A stretch of DNA of 11,292 nt. Origin: Robiginitomaculum sp. Its GTDB lineage: Bacteria; Pseudomonadota; Alphaproteobacteria; Caulobacterales; Maricaulaceae. Both the position numbers and the translations under genes were made by a program. Numbering within the stretch: the stretch's first letter is position 1; each line of letters starts with the position of its first letter. The DNA lies in contig NVVU01000047.1 in NCBI GenBank assembly GCA_002733485.1, positions 9,162 to 20,453 on the forward strand. Direction: 5' to 3'. The notes beneath the pieces are model-generated. The model was not told where the DNA came from. It searched no databases and worked only from the letters and a program-made list of their open reading frames with translations. Positions 1 through 7,456 of the stretch are shown here, piece by piece.

Positions 1-1205
1 GGGTAAAAGGCAGTGCTCTGGTAACCGAGCCGTTCTCTGCTATTGACCTTGCCGGTGCCGGTGCCTTTAATTCACTGGTCCTTGGTGGTTTACTCGCGAA
101 CTTCCCCAACATTGCTGCCGCTTGCGGCTTGGGCTTCCTGCCCTTCTCGCAGGCAAATGTTGGTGCTGTTGTAACAACTCCATCCTGTCCAGCACTTGGT
201 GGCATTCCTGGTGCCGTGGCCTTTGGCGGATTACAGCAAGGGGTTGCTGCTAGCGTTGGCGCTCTGGATCTAACCGATCCAGCACAAAACCCACTACTTG
301 GCTTGCAGGCCCTGCAATTCATGCGTCCATTTTTGGGCTTTCCAAACTCGGTTGAAAACGGCAAAACCGATGATAGCAAGCTCACCTGGACGGCCCGCGC
401 TGCCTTTGATGCAACCGATAATGTAAGCGTGTACGCGAGTGCTGCAACCGGGTTCAAAGCCTCTTCCTGGAACCTGTCCCGGGATTCACGTCCAGCCGTG
501 ACCGACACGGCGGCCATTCGCGGTGCTGGTCTGGCGCTTACCAATCAAACCTTTGGTACCCGCTTTGCCGGGCCTGAAGAAGCCACCGTCTTTGAACTTG
601 GCTTGAAAGCCCGGTTTGAACGCGGCGCCATTAACATTGCTGTGTTTGATCAAACCATCAAAGGCTTCCAGTCCAACACCTTTCTTGGAACGGGCTTTGT
701 TCTTAGCAATGCTGGCAAACAATCGACGCAAGGTCTTGAAGTGGATGTAACCTACGTACCGGTTGATCCTCTAAAACTGACCTTCGCCATGACTCTGCTG
801 GACCCGAAATATGACTCATTTGTCAACGCTCCGGGAGCTAATGGCACCATTGTTGACCGTTCTGGTCAGAAACCTGCCGGCATTGCTTCGGTCAGCATCG
901 CTACTTCGGCGACCTATTCCCATAACTTTGATAATGGGATGACCGGCTATGTACGTGCTGATTACCAGTATGAAAGCAGTGTTCAGGTTGTGGAAATTCT
1001 TCCCCCACGCCGCACGGTTAATCTGGTTAATGCCAGTGCCGGTCTTGGCTGGGAAAATGGTCTGGACCTCCGCTTCTGGGCACGGAATTTGTTTAATGAC
1101 AAGTTCTTTACCAGCGCTTTTCCAGGTGTGGTTCAGGCCGGTACCATTAATGCCTATCCTAACCAGCCACGCACATTTGGTGTTTCGGTTCGCAAGAGCT
1201 TCTGA
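1..1205 (+). CDS. TonB-dependent outer-membrane receptor, C-terminal part (5' truncated by window edge)
   Basis: The reading frame is open from the left edge (first full codon at position 3) to a TGA at 1203-1205, giving 400 visible residues. It is the C-terminal half of a TonB-dependent receptor, an outer-membrane beta-barrel that imports siderophores, vitamins, sugars or similar ligands using energy from TonB-ExbB-ExbD. Supporting features are the barrel motif ATGFKASSWNLSRDSRP, alternating aromatic/polar strands (YVRADYQYES), the late motif WARNLFNDKFF and the terminal RTFGVSVRKSF, whose final Phe is the usual Bam recognition signal. Two cysteines at visible residues 41 and 62 sit in what is probably an extracellular loop and could form a disulfide. 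The signal peptide, TonB box and plug domain lie outside the window, so the substrate cannot be inferred. The first in-frame TTG at 129 is not a start, because coding sequence runs through it. A terminator follows, so this is the last gene of its unit. Confidence 0.93.
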   Translation, partial: VKGSALVTEPFSAIDLAGAGAFNSLVLGGLLANFPNIAAACGLGFLPFSQANVGAVVTTPSCPALGGIPGAVAFGGLQQGVAASVGALDLTDPAQNPLLGLQALQFMRPFLGFPNSVENGKTDDSKLTWTARAAFDATDNVSVYASAATGFKASSWNLSRDSRPAVTDTAAIRGAGLALTNQTFGTRFAGPEEATVFELGLKARFERGAINIAVFDQTIKGFQSNTFLGTGFVLSNAGKQSTQGLEVDVTYVPVDPLKLTFAMTLLDPKYDSFVNAPGANGTIVDRSGQKPAGIASVSIATSATYSHNFDNGMTGYVRADYQYESSVQVVEILPPRRTVNLVNASAGLGWENGLDLRFWARNLFNDKFFTSAFPGVVQAGTINAYPNQPRTFGVSVRKSF

Positions 1206-1223
1206 TTTAAGTCAGACTTAAAT
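1205..1223. repeat. 19-bp perfect palindrome at the receptor stop codon
   Basis: Two 9-nt arms (ATTTAAGTC and GACTTAAAT) flank a single A. The first base is the last base of the receptor's TGA. The spacing is too tight for an RNA hairpin with a normal loop, so it could be a protein-binding operator, a recombination or termination aid, or chance in an AT-rich spacer. No gene starts downstream on the plus strand, which argues against an operator for a known gene. Function unknown. Confidence 0.45.
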
Positions 1224-1231
1224 TGTTAATC

Positions 1232-1263
1232 AAAGGGCTGGCAGAAATGTCGGCCCTTTTTTT
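1232..1263 (+). terminator. Rho-independent terminator of the TonB-dependent receptor gene
   Basis: A 12-bp stem (AAAGGGCTGGCA with TGTCGGCCCTTT, including two G-T wobbles) closes a GAAA tetraloop at 1244-1247. The plus strand then runs into seven T residues (1257-1263). It lies 27 nt after the receptor stop and is oriented to end rightward transcription. The minus strand lacks a comparable T run, so it should not terminate the leftward pyr transcript. Confidence 0.9.
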
Positions 1264-1292
1264 GCCTGTTGACAGGGCGGCAAACTCCAAAA

Positions 1293-1372
1293 TGTCATTA
1301 CCGGGCTTGTTCCGGTAATCCAGAACGGAATCAACACTGTACTGGATTTCCCGAACCAGTCTGGCAATGACA
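1293..1372. repeat. Imperfect long inverted repeat (REP/MITE-like intergenic element)
   Basis: A 31-nt arm at 1293-1323 begins TGTCATTACCGGG and ends GTAATCCAG. It is mirrored at 1342-1372 by an arm that begins CTGGATTTCCCG and ends CTGGCAATGACA. Aligned by eye, the arms agree at 25 of 31 positions and flank an 18-nt spacer. The design (TGTCATT...ATCCAG and its reverse) resembles the dispersed palindromic elements that occur in many copies in proteobacterial intergenic regions. It sits between the convergent ends of the receptor and pyrX genes. Transcripts from either side could fold into a long hairpin here. Other copies would have to be found elsewhere in the genome to confirm it as a repeat family. 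Confidence 0.65.
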
Positions 1373-1406
1373 AGTGGTGGGATAATTTTGATTACTTAAG
1401 CCCGTT

Positions 1407-2702
1407 TTAGGCCTGTCGATTAAAAACACAGTTACCATTCACAAAAGTCATCACCACCCTGCCCTGCATACGGCGGCCGTCATAGGGCGTATTCTTGGAT
1501 TTTGAGCGTAGTTTATTGGCGTCGCACACCCAGGGTTTATCCTGATCAAACAGTACCAGATCAGCCGTCACGCCTGGCTCTATTTTTCCACAACTTAGTC
1601 CCAGCATCTTGGCCGGGCCTGCGCTCAGGACAAACAACATATCCCTCAGGGAAATTTCATTATTATGTACCAGTGACAAGGCACCCGAGAGCAACGTTTC
1701 CAGCCCCACAGCCCCGGGAGAGCTTTCGGAAAATGGAAGGCGTTTTTCCTCTGCCGGGCGCGGGTCATGCCCGGAAACCACTGCATCAATTGTGCCGTCG
1801 GGGATCCCGGCAATCAGTGCCAAACGATCGGATTCACTGCGCAATGGCGGGGAAAGGCGCGCAAAGGTGCGGTAATCCCCCACATCCAGCTCGTTCAGCG
1901 TCAAATGGTGGACGGATACGGTGCAGTGAACCTTAACCCCACGCCCTTTGGCCTGGCGCACCACATCCAGGGCCGCGCCAGTTGATAGCTGATCAATCAA
2001 TACTCGCGTGCCGCTGACTTCTGCCAGGGCAACATCCCGCTCCACCATAATGCGTTCGGCAACGGCAGGGATGCCGCCAAGCCCCAGACGGGAGGCAAAA
2101 TCCCCTGCGTTCATTACCCCATTGGCGCTTAATCTTGGCTCTATCGGCCGATTACTGATCAGAGCATCCATGCCACCCGCATAAGTGAGCGCATTGCGCA
2201 TTATCGCAGCATTGCCAATGGGGTGATCTCCATTGGTAAAAAGCACCGCCCCGGCCTCTTTCATCAGGCCAATTTCGGCCAGTAACTCACCTTTAAGGCC
2301 ACGGGTCAGCCCACCGGCCGGCAGAATATGAACGGCGGCGCGTTTACGGCCCCGGCGTTTGATAAAATCTACCATGGCTGGATCATCAATCACCGGATCG
2401 GTTTGTGGTGATACCACCAAAGTGGTCACCCCCCCCGCAGCAGCGGCTTTACCAGCGGAGCGCAGGGTTTCGCGAGCTTCGGCACCGGGCTCTCCGGTTT
2501 TGACCAGCAGGTCCACCAGGCCAGGGGCCAGGATCAGGCCCGTCGCATCAATATTCTGGACGTCATCTTTTTGCAGCGATACACCAATTTCGCAGATGCG
2601 TCCGTTTTCTATCCGCACATCCAGAATTTCATCGCGCCCACTGGCCGGGTCGATCACCCGCGCCCCCGTAATGATGACAGGCTCTGCCTTTGCGCCCTTC
2701 AT
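1407..2702 (-). CDS. pyrX: PyrX: non-catalytic dihydroorotase-like partner of aspartate carbamoyltransferase
   Basis: This 431-residue protein has the dihydroorotase/amidohydrolase fold: an N-terminal composite beta domain (VIITGARVIDPASG), the APGLVD lead-in near residue 59, and the C-terminal GKIEPGVTADLVLFD at about 372-386. The metal site is ruined. The HxH expected after APGLVDL is L66-V-K68, the substrate Arg of the LREPG motif is G70, the FxDDG region reads FTNGD (155-159), the His of the HxED motif is R185, and the SDHAPH loop reads SGHDPR (310-315). A His pair remains at 265-266 in VHHL. It should therefore not hydrolyse dihydroorotate. In Pseudomonas the equivalent pyrX/pyrC' product is an inactive subunit needed for assembly of the PyrB complex. 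The ATG overlaps the pyrB stop by 4 nt (ATGA), indicating translational coupling. Automatic annotation may well call this gene pyrC; the residues argue against catalysis. No terminator with a T run is visible after the stop. Confidence 0.88.
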   Translation of the reverse strand: MKGAKAEPVIITGARVIDPASGRDEILDVRIENGRICEIGVSLQKDDVQNIDATGLILAPGLVDLLVKTGEPGAEARETLRSAGKAAAAGGVTTLVVSPQTDPVIDDPAMVDFIKRRGRKRAAVHILPAGGLTRGLKGELLAEIGLMKEAGAVLFTNGDHPIGNAAIMRNALTYAGGMDALISNRPIEPRLSANGVMNAGDFASRLGLGGIPAVAERIMVERDVALAEVSGTRVLIDQLSTGAALDVVRQAKGRGVKVHCTVSVHHLTLNELDVGDYRTFARLSPPLRSESDRLALIAGIPDGTIDAVVSGHDPRPAEEKRLPFSESSPGAVGLETLLSGALSLVHNNEISLRDMLFVLSAGPAKMLGLSCGKIEPGVTADLVLFDQDKPWVCDANKLRSKSKNTPYDGRRMQGRVVMTFVNGNCVFNRQA

Positions 2703-3643
2703 GCTTCGCCCTCCGCCAGCGCGGCCAGCACGGCCATGCGCACCGCAACTCCGGATTCTACCTGCTCTGTAATCAGGCTGATGGCCGGATCGTCGGCAAC
2801 TTCCGAATCAATTTCAACGCCCCGGTTCATAGGTCCGGGATGCATAACCAGTGCGCCTTTTTTGGCATTTGAGAGTTTCGCCCGATCCAGGCCGTAATAA
2901 CGAAAATATTCCCGCGTCGAAGGCACACAAGCGCTGGTCATGCGCTCGTTTTGCAGGCGCAGCACCATCACCACATCACAACCGTCCAGCGCTTCACCCA
3001 TATTATGGAAAACCTCTATTCCCCATTCGGCGGCACTGGCCGGTAACAGGGTTGGCGGTGCGCACAGGCGCACCTCGGCCCCCATCAGGGTCAGAAGTGT
3101 GATATCGGATCGCGCCACACGGCTGTGCACGACATCACCGCAAATAGCGATTCGAATACCGGCCAGATCTCCAAAATGCGCCCGCAAGGTCAGGGCATCC
3201 AGCAGCGCCTGTGTCGGGTGTTCGTGGGTGCCATCCCCGGCATTGATAACGGCACAATCCACCTTCTGGCTTAACAACGCCGCAGCCCCGGATGCGCTGT
3301 GGCGTACCACCAGTAAATCCGGGTGCATGGCGTTTAGCGTCACCGCCGTATCAATCAGGGTTTCGCCCTTGGCCACGGACGAGGTTTTTATGGCCATATT
3401 GATCACATCGGCGCCGAGGCGCTTGCCCGCCAGTTCGAACGAGCTTTGGGTGCGGGTGGATGGCTCAAAAAACAGATTGACCAGCGTGCGGCCTTTTAAG
3501 ATGTCCAGATGCTTGTCGCGGCGGCGGTTCAGCGCCACAAAGCCTTCGGCGCGATCCAGCAGGGATTCCACCTCCAGCCGGTTTAATCCGGCTATGCCCA
3601 GTAAATGCGGGCCGGTGAACGTATCTTTATAGCTTTTGGTCAT
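2699..3643 (-). CDS. pyrB: Aspartate carbamoyltransferase catalytic subunit
   Basis: PyrB condenses carbamoyl phosphate with L-aspartate to give N-carbamoyl-L-aspartate, the committed step of pyrimidine synthesis in the cytoplasm. The 314-residue length is typical of catalytic chains. Visible motifs are the carbamoyl-phosphate loop FFEPSTRTQSSFE (58-70, with S62-T-R-T65), the mobile loop SSVAKGE (88-94, K92), VVRH (112-115), HEHPTQALLDA (140-150) and MHPGPMNRGVEI (267-278). I chose the ATG at 3643 because the family N-terminus begins just here and GAGGA lies 9 nt upstream. The frame stays open back to 3805, but that extension has no family similarity and runs across the divergent gatC start. 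No pyrI regulatory chain is seen. The gene instead overlaps pyrX by 4 nt, as in the class of enzyme built from PyrB plus a dihydroorotase-like chain. Confidence 0.95.
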   Translation of the reverse strand: MTKSYKDTFTGPHLLGIAGLNRLEVESLLDRAEGFVALNRRRDKHLDILKGRTLVNLFFEPSTRTQSSFELAGKRLGADVINMAIKTSSVAKGETLIDTAVTLNAMHPDLLVVRHSASGAAALLSQKVDCAVINAGDGTHEHPTQALLDALTLRAHFGDLAGIRIAICGDVVHSRVARSDITLLTLMGAEVRLCAPPTLLPASAAEWGIEVFHNMGEALDGCDVVMVLRLQNERMTSACVPSTREYFRYYGLDRAKLSNAKKGALVMHPGPMNRGVEIDSEVADDPAISLITEQVESGVAVRMAVLAALAEGEA

Positions 3644-3766
3644 GCAAAGAGATCCTCTAGCGTGCCTGAACCGCTTAGGCAAGCTGTCGTGAATGTACCG
3701 GATCGCTTGCCCTTTGGCGCATGCTTTGTTAGGCCAGCCACTTGCACAGGTTTTTAAGGATTTCCC
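3644..3766. promoter_or_regulatory. Divergent intergenic region between pyrB and gatC
   Basis: These 123 bases must carry the start signals for both the leftward pyrB-pyrX and rightward gatCAB units. A strong Shine-Dalgarno AAGGA (3756-3760) lies 6 nt before the gatC ATG. A GAGGA precedes pyrB on the other strand. The inverted pair GCAAGC (3679-3684) and GCTTGC (3705-3710) could be an operator or hairpin, but it is short. I could not find convincing -35/-10 boxes for either direction, and no leader peptide or pyrimidine attenuator is evident. Confidence 0.4.
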
Positions 3767-4054
3767 ATGTCTGTAGATGCGAAAACTGTCCGCAAGATTG
3801 CGCATTTGGCCCGCCTAGAAGTGGCCGAAGACCGCCTTGCCCCGCTGGCTGATGAACTCAACGGGATTTTGAGCTGGATCGAACAGCTAAACGAGGTGGA
3901 TGTAGAAGGTGTCGCCCCCATGGCTTCGGTCGAGGATGTCCCCACGCCGACCCGCGAAGATATCATCACCGATGGTAATATTCGCGACGACGTGCTGGCC
4001 AATGCGCCCAAAACCGAAGAAAGCTTTTTTGTAATGCCCAAGGCAGTAGAATAA
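3767..4054 (+). CDS. gatC: Asp-tRNA(Asn)/Glu-tRNA(Gln) amidotransferase subunit C
   Basis: GatC is the small subunit that wraps around GatA and GatB and stabilises the transamidase. The 95-residue length fits the family. The N-terminal helix motif VRKIAHLARLEV (8-19) is characteristic, followed by LNGILSWIEQLNEVDVEGVAPMASV (31-55), the extended linker segment. The C-terminus NAPKTEESFFVMPKAVE matches the family ending that contacts GatB. The ATG at 3767 has AAGGA 6 nt upstream. Its TAA shares one base with the gatA ATG (TAATG at 4052-4056), so the two are translationally coupled. Confidence 0.96.
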   Translation: MSVDAKTVRKIAHLARLEVAEDRLAPLADELNGILSWIEQLNEVDVEGVAPMASVEDVPTPTREDIITDGNIRDDVLANAPKTEESFFVMPKAVE

Positions 4055-5526
4055 TGACCGCGTTAAACGAACTTACCCTGGCAGCCGCCCTCAAAGGTCT
4101 CGCCAATAAAGATTTTTCCTCACGCGAGCTAACCCAGGCCCATCTAGATGCCATGGCCGGGGCCGAGGCCCTGAATGCCTATCTCATCGCCACCACAGAT
4201 CAGGCACTGGCCATGGCCGATGCCTCGGATGAACGGCGCAAAAACGCCGAAACCGGTCCTCTGGAGGGCATTCCACTTGGCATTAAAGATCTCTTTTGCA
4301 CAAAAGGCGTGCGCACCACAGCGGGCAGTAAAATTCTGGGTGATTTTACGCCATCTTATGAAAGCACAGTCAGTTCAAATCTCTGGCACGATGGTGCGGT
4401 GATGCTGGGCAAATTGAACATGGATGAATTTGCCATGGGCTCATCCAATGAAAATTCCGCCTTTGGTCCCGTAGTTAATCCCTGGCGCGCCAAAGGTGGC
4501 GATCAAAAACTGGTGCCGGGCGGCTCCTCTGGTGGCTCTGCTGCCGCCGTGGCGGCTGGTTTATGTCTTGGGGCCACAGCTACTGATACCGGCGGCTCCA
4601 TCCGCCAGCCGGCCAGCTTTACCGGCACCGTGGGTATAAAGCCCACGTATGGACGTTGTTCACGCTGGGGCATTGTGGCCTTTGCCTCATCGCTGGATCA
4701 GGCAGGGCCAATCACCCGCACCGTGGAAGATGCCGCCATTATGCTGCGCTCCATGTCTGGCCATGACCCCAAAGATTCTACATCTTTGAAAGCTGATGTG
4801 CCTGATTTTACCGCCGCGTGCACCCGCTCGCTGAAAGGCCTGCGCATTGGCATTCCCAAGGAATACCGGGTTGAGGGCATGCCTGCCGAGATCGAAAAAA
4901 TCTGGGCCAATGGCATGGATTGGCTGCGTGCAGAGGGATGCGAAATTATTGATGTAAGCCTGCCCCATACCAAATACGCGCTGCCTGCCTATTATATCAT
5001 TGCCCCTGCCGAGGCCTCATCAAATCTCGCCCGTTATGACGGCATGCGCTATGGCGTTCGCGTTGAGGGCGCAGACCTGACCGAAACTTACGAAAAAACC
5101 CGTGGGCAAGGCTTTGGCGAGGAAGTTCGTCGTCGTATCATGATGGGGGCCTATGTGCTTTCGGCTGGTTTTTATGATGCCTATTACATCCGCGCGCAAA
5201 AGGTACGCGCCCGCATCGCCGAGGATTTTAAAAACGCTTTCTCGCAATGCGATGCACTCTTAACGCCCACCGCACCAAGCGCCGCTTTTGGCATTAACGC
5301 GCGCCTGAATGATCCGGTGCAGATGTATCTGAACGATATATTCACGGTAACGGCCAATCTGGCTGGCCTGCCGGGCATTTCGGTGCCTGCAGCCCTTGAT
5401 AATACGGGCCTGCCGCTTGGCCTTCAGGTCATTGGCAAGGCGCTCGATGAAGAAACCTGCTTTGCCGTTGGTGGCGCGCTGGAACGTGCTGCAGACTTTA
5501 ACGCCAAACCCAGCAAGTGGTGGTGA
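4054..5526 (+). CDS. gatA: Asp-tRNA(Asn)/Glu-tRNA(Gln) amidotransferase subunit A
   Basis: GatA is the amidase subunit. It hydrolyses glutamine and passes ammonia to GatB, which amidates Glu-tRNA(Gln) or Asp-tRNA(Asn). The 490-residue protein carries the amidase-signature Ser-cisSer-Lys triad: K78 in GIPLGIKDLF, S158 in the Gly/Ser-rich PGGSSGGSAAAVAAG loop, and the nucleophile S182 in DTGGSIRQPASFTG. Further matches are MGSSNENSAFGPV (128-140) and GIKPTYGRCSRWGIVAFASS after the nucleophile. The C-terminal ANLAGLPGISVPA and GLPLGLQVIGKA are also standard. The start overlaps the gatC stop by 1 nt and the length agrees with the family. No key residue is missing. Confidence 0.97.
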   Translation: MTALNELTLAAALKGLANKDFSSRELTQAHLDAMAGAEALNAYLIATTDQALAMADASDERRKNAETGPLEGIPLGIKDLFCTKGVRTTAGSKILGDFTPSYESTVSSNLWHDGAVMLGKLNMDEFAMGSSNENSAFGPVVNPWRAKGGDQKLVPGGSSGGSAAAVAAGLCLGATATDTGGSIRQPASFTGTVGIKPTYGRCSRWGIVAFASSLDQAGPITRTVEDAAIMLRSMSGHDPKDSTSLKADVPDFTAACTRSLKGLRIGIPKEYRVEGMPAEIEKIWANGMDWLRAEGCEIIDVSLPHTKYALPAYYIIAPAEASSNLARYDGMRYGVRVEGADLTETYEKTRGQGFGEEVRRRIMMGAYVLSAGFYDAYYIRAQKVRARIAEDFKNAFSQCDALLTPTAPSAAFGINARLNDPVQMYLNDIFTVTANLAGLPGISVPAALDNTGLPLGLQVIGKALDEETCFAVGGALERAADFNAKPSKWW

Positions 5527-5538
5527 GGAAAAATAGAT

Positions 5539-5571
5539 CCCCTCACCCTAACCCTCTCCCCAAGGAGAGGG
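5539..5571. repeat. REP-like CCCTCACCC...GAGAGGG hairpin between gatA and gatB
   Basis: The 66-nt gap between gatA and gatB contains CCCTCACCCTAACC followed by an 8-bp perfect stem, CCCTCTCC (5552-5559) with GGAGAGGG (5564-5571), around a CCAA loop. This resembles a short palindromic repeat widespread in proteobacterial genomes (CCCTCACCCnAACCCTCTCCCC). There is no T run after the stem on either strand, so it is unlikely to be an intrinsic terminator. Within an operon it may act as an mRNA stabiliser or partial attenuator and could change the GatA:GatB ratio. Confidence 0.7.
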
Positions 5572-5592
5572 AAAAAAGAAACGGAAAGAAAA

Positions 5593-7071
5593 ATGTTTAC
5601 TGCGGAACGTGTAGCCGACAAATCAGACTGGATCACCACTGAGACCGGCGATTGGGAAATCATCATCGGGCTAGAAATCCATGCGCAAGTAGCCTCCAAG
5701 GCCAAACTCTTTTCCGGGGCTGCCACTAAATATGGCGCCGAACCAAACACCCAAGTATCTTTGGTCGATGCGGCCATGCCCGGCATGTTGCCGGTTCTTA
5801 ATGAGTATTGCGTGGAGCAAGCGGTACGAACCGGCATGGGGATGAAGGCGAAAATCAATGCTTTTTCGCGCTTTGATCGTAAAAACTATTTCTATCCGGA
5901 TCTGCCCCAGGGCTATCAGATCAGCCAGCTATACCACCCCATAGTTGGGGAGGGCGAAATGCAGGTAGAGCTGGATGATGGGGACAGCATCATTGTGGGC
6001 ATTGAACGGTTACACCTGGAACAGGATGCGGGCAAATCCATCCATGATCTGGACCCCAATGCCACCTATGTGGACCTGAACCGTTGCGGCGTGGCCCTGA
6101 TGGAGATTGTTTCCAAGCCTGATATGCGCTCGGCCCGCGAGGCGGCCGCCTATGTGCGTAAATTACGGTCTTTGGTACGCTATCTGGGCACTTGTGATGG
6201 CGATATGGAAAAGGGCAATTTGCGCGCCGATGTGAATGTCTCTGTGCGCCGCCCGGGCGGCGAGTTGGGCACACGCTGCGAAATCAAGAACCTCAATTCC
6301 ATGCGCTTCATCCAGCAAGCCATTGAATATGAAGCCCGCCGCCAGATCCAGATACTCGAAGGTGGCGGTGAAATTGATCAGGAAACCCGGCTTTATAATA
6401 CCGATACCGGCGAAACGCGGACCATGCGGTCCAAGGAAGATGCCCATGATTACCGTTATTTCCCTGACCCTGACCTACTGCCCGTAAAGCTTAGCGAAGA
6501 CTGGCTGGCGCGTATCAAGGCTGACCTGCCTGAATTGCCCGATGAGAAAAAAGCGCGTTATGTGAAGGATTTTGGCCTCTCTGAATATGATGCCAGCGTT
6601 CTGGTCAGCGACCGCGAAAAAGCCGCCTATTATGAAGAGGTTGCCAAAGGCAATGACAAAAAACTTGCCGCCAACTGGCTGCTGAACGAGGTCTTTGGCA
6701 AGCTGAACAAGGAAAATGTGGACATCAATGACTGTCCGGTTTCTGCAGCAGCCAATTGCGCCATTGTCGCGATGATCGCCAAGGATGTGATCTCCGGCAA
6801 GATCGCCAAACAGGTGTTTGAAATCTGCTGGACCGAGGGCGGCGATCCCGAAGCCATCGTGGAAGAGCGCGGCTTGAAACAGGTCACCGATACCGGCGCG
6901 ATTGAGGCGATGATTGATGAGATTATTGCTGCCAATCCGGGTCAGGCCGCCAAGGTCAAGGACAAGCCCAAGACGCTCGGCTGGTTTGTGGGCCAGGTGA
7001 TGCAGGCGAGCCAGGGCAAAGCCAACCCACAGGCGGTGAACAAGATATTGCGCGAAAAATTACTGGATTAG
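5593..7071 (+). CDS. gatB: Asp-tRNA(Asn)/Glu-tRNA(Gln) amidotransferase subunit B
   Basis: GatB binds the misacylated tRNA, activates its carboxylate with ATP and performs the amidation using ammonia from GatA. The 492-residue length is typical. Signature segments are WEIIIGLEIHAQV (21-33), NYFYPDLPQGYQISQ (98-112), the HLEQDAGKS ATP/metal region, VDLNRCGVALMEIVSKPD, and GNLRADVNVSVR with CEIKNLNSMRFI. The C-terminal GatB/YqeY tRNA-binding domain ends with GWFVGQVMQASQGKANPQAV. The Shine-Dalgarno is weak (GGAAAG, about 5 nt before the ATG). A different start is unlikely, since an N-terminal extension of about 20 residues before the WEIIIGLE motif is common. Spacing from gatA is 66 nt and includes a repeat hairpin. 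The next gene follows after 4 nt. Confidence 0.97.
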   Translation: MFTAERVADKSDWITTETGDWEIIIGLEIHAQVASKAKLFSGAATKYGAEPNTQVSLVDAAMPGMLPVLNEYCVEQAVRTGMGMKAKINAFSRFDRKNYFYPDLPQGYQISQLYHPIVGEGEMQVELDDGDSIIVGIERLHLEQDAGKSIHDLDPNATYVDLNRCGVALMEIVSKPDMRSAREAAAYVRKLRSLVRYLGTCDGDMEKGNLRADVNVSVRRPGGELGTRCEIKNLNSMRFIQQAIEYEARRQIQILEGGGEIDQETRLYNTDTGETRTMRSKEDAHDYRYFPDPDLLPVKLSEDWLARIKADLPELPDEKKARYVKDFGLSEYDASVLVSDREKAAYYEEVAKGNDKKLAANWLLNEVFGKLNKENVDINDCPVSAAANCAIVAMIAKDVISGKIAKQVFEICWTEGGDPEAIVEERGLKQVTDTGAIEAMIDEIIAANPGQAAKVKDKPKTLGWFVGQVMQASQGKANPQAVNKILREKLLD

Positions 7072-7075
7072 GATA

Positions 7076-7453
7076 ATGCCCACCGAAAACAGCCCGGCCA
7101 CGCCTATCGATACGCGCGAGGAACTAGCGCAGGACCGCACTGCGCTAGCCAGTGAACGCACCTATGCGTCATGGGTGCGCACCGGGCTAGCCAGTCTGGC
7201 TGCAGCGCTGGGCATTGCCAAGTTTATCGATAATTCTGTACCGGTATGGACAGTGCGGGCCATCGCGTCCTTGTTGATTTTGTTGGCTGCGCTCTCATTC
7301 CTGCTGGCGGCGTGGCGCTATACGGGCCTGTGCAAAAAACTGAAAAATTTGGACATCACCCTTATTCCGCACCAGATCGTTCTGTTGATCAGCGGCTTTC
7401 TGGTCGTCTGTTCCGGCTTTGCGCTATTGGCAATCTGGATGATGACCGGCTAG
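7076..7453 (+). CDS. DUF202 (YidH-like) small inner-membrane protein
   Basis: This 125-residue protein has the DUF202 signature RTALASERTYASWVRTG (21-37), a conserved Arg/Glu/Trp-rich segment just before the first membrane helix. Three hydrophobic helices follow, at about 37-51, 57-81 (through LLILLAALSFLLAAW) and 101-123. E. coli YidH belongs to the same family; its biochemical role is not established, so none is assigned. The ATG lies 4 nt after the gatB stop and its Shine-Dalgarno (AGGA) overlaps that stop codon. It is thus almost certainly co-transcribed with gatCAB, though a functional link is not implied. The gene ends 3 nt before the convergent thioesterase gene. Confidence 0.88.
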   Translation: MPTENSPATPIDTREELAQDRTALASERTYASWVRTGLASLAAALGIAKFIDNSVPVWTVRAIASLLILLAALSFLLAAWRYTGLCKKLKNLDITLIPHQIVLLISGFLVVCSGFALLAIWMMTG

Positions 7454-7456
7454 GGG

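Noticed and set aside
129..131. TTG as a start of a 358-residue protein
   Set aside because: The frame is open and TonB-receptor-like back to the left edge, so this is an internal Leu codon.
2940..3632. 230-codon open frame on the plus strand opposite pyrB
   Set aside because: It is antisense to a well-conserved gene, has an Arg/Ser/Pro-rich composition typical of shadow frames, and contains no recognisable domain.
3644..3805. In-frame N-terminal extension of pyrB by 54 residues
   Set aside because: The extension has no family similarity and crosses the gatC start. The ATG at 3643 has a Shine-Dalgarno and gives a normal-length enzyme.
5539..5571. Intrinsic terminator after gatA
   Set aside because: The stem is followed by an A-rich stretch on the plus strand and no T run on either strand; gatB must be expressed with gatA.
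5424..5858. 144-codon minus-strand frame across the gatA-gatB junction
   Set aside because: It overlaps two conserved genes and the repeat hairpin; its composition gives no sign of a real protein.
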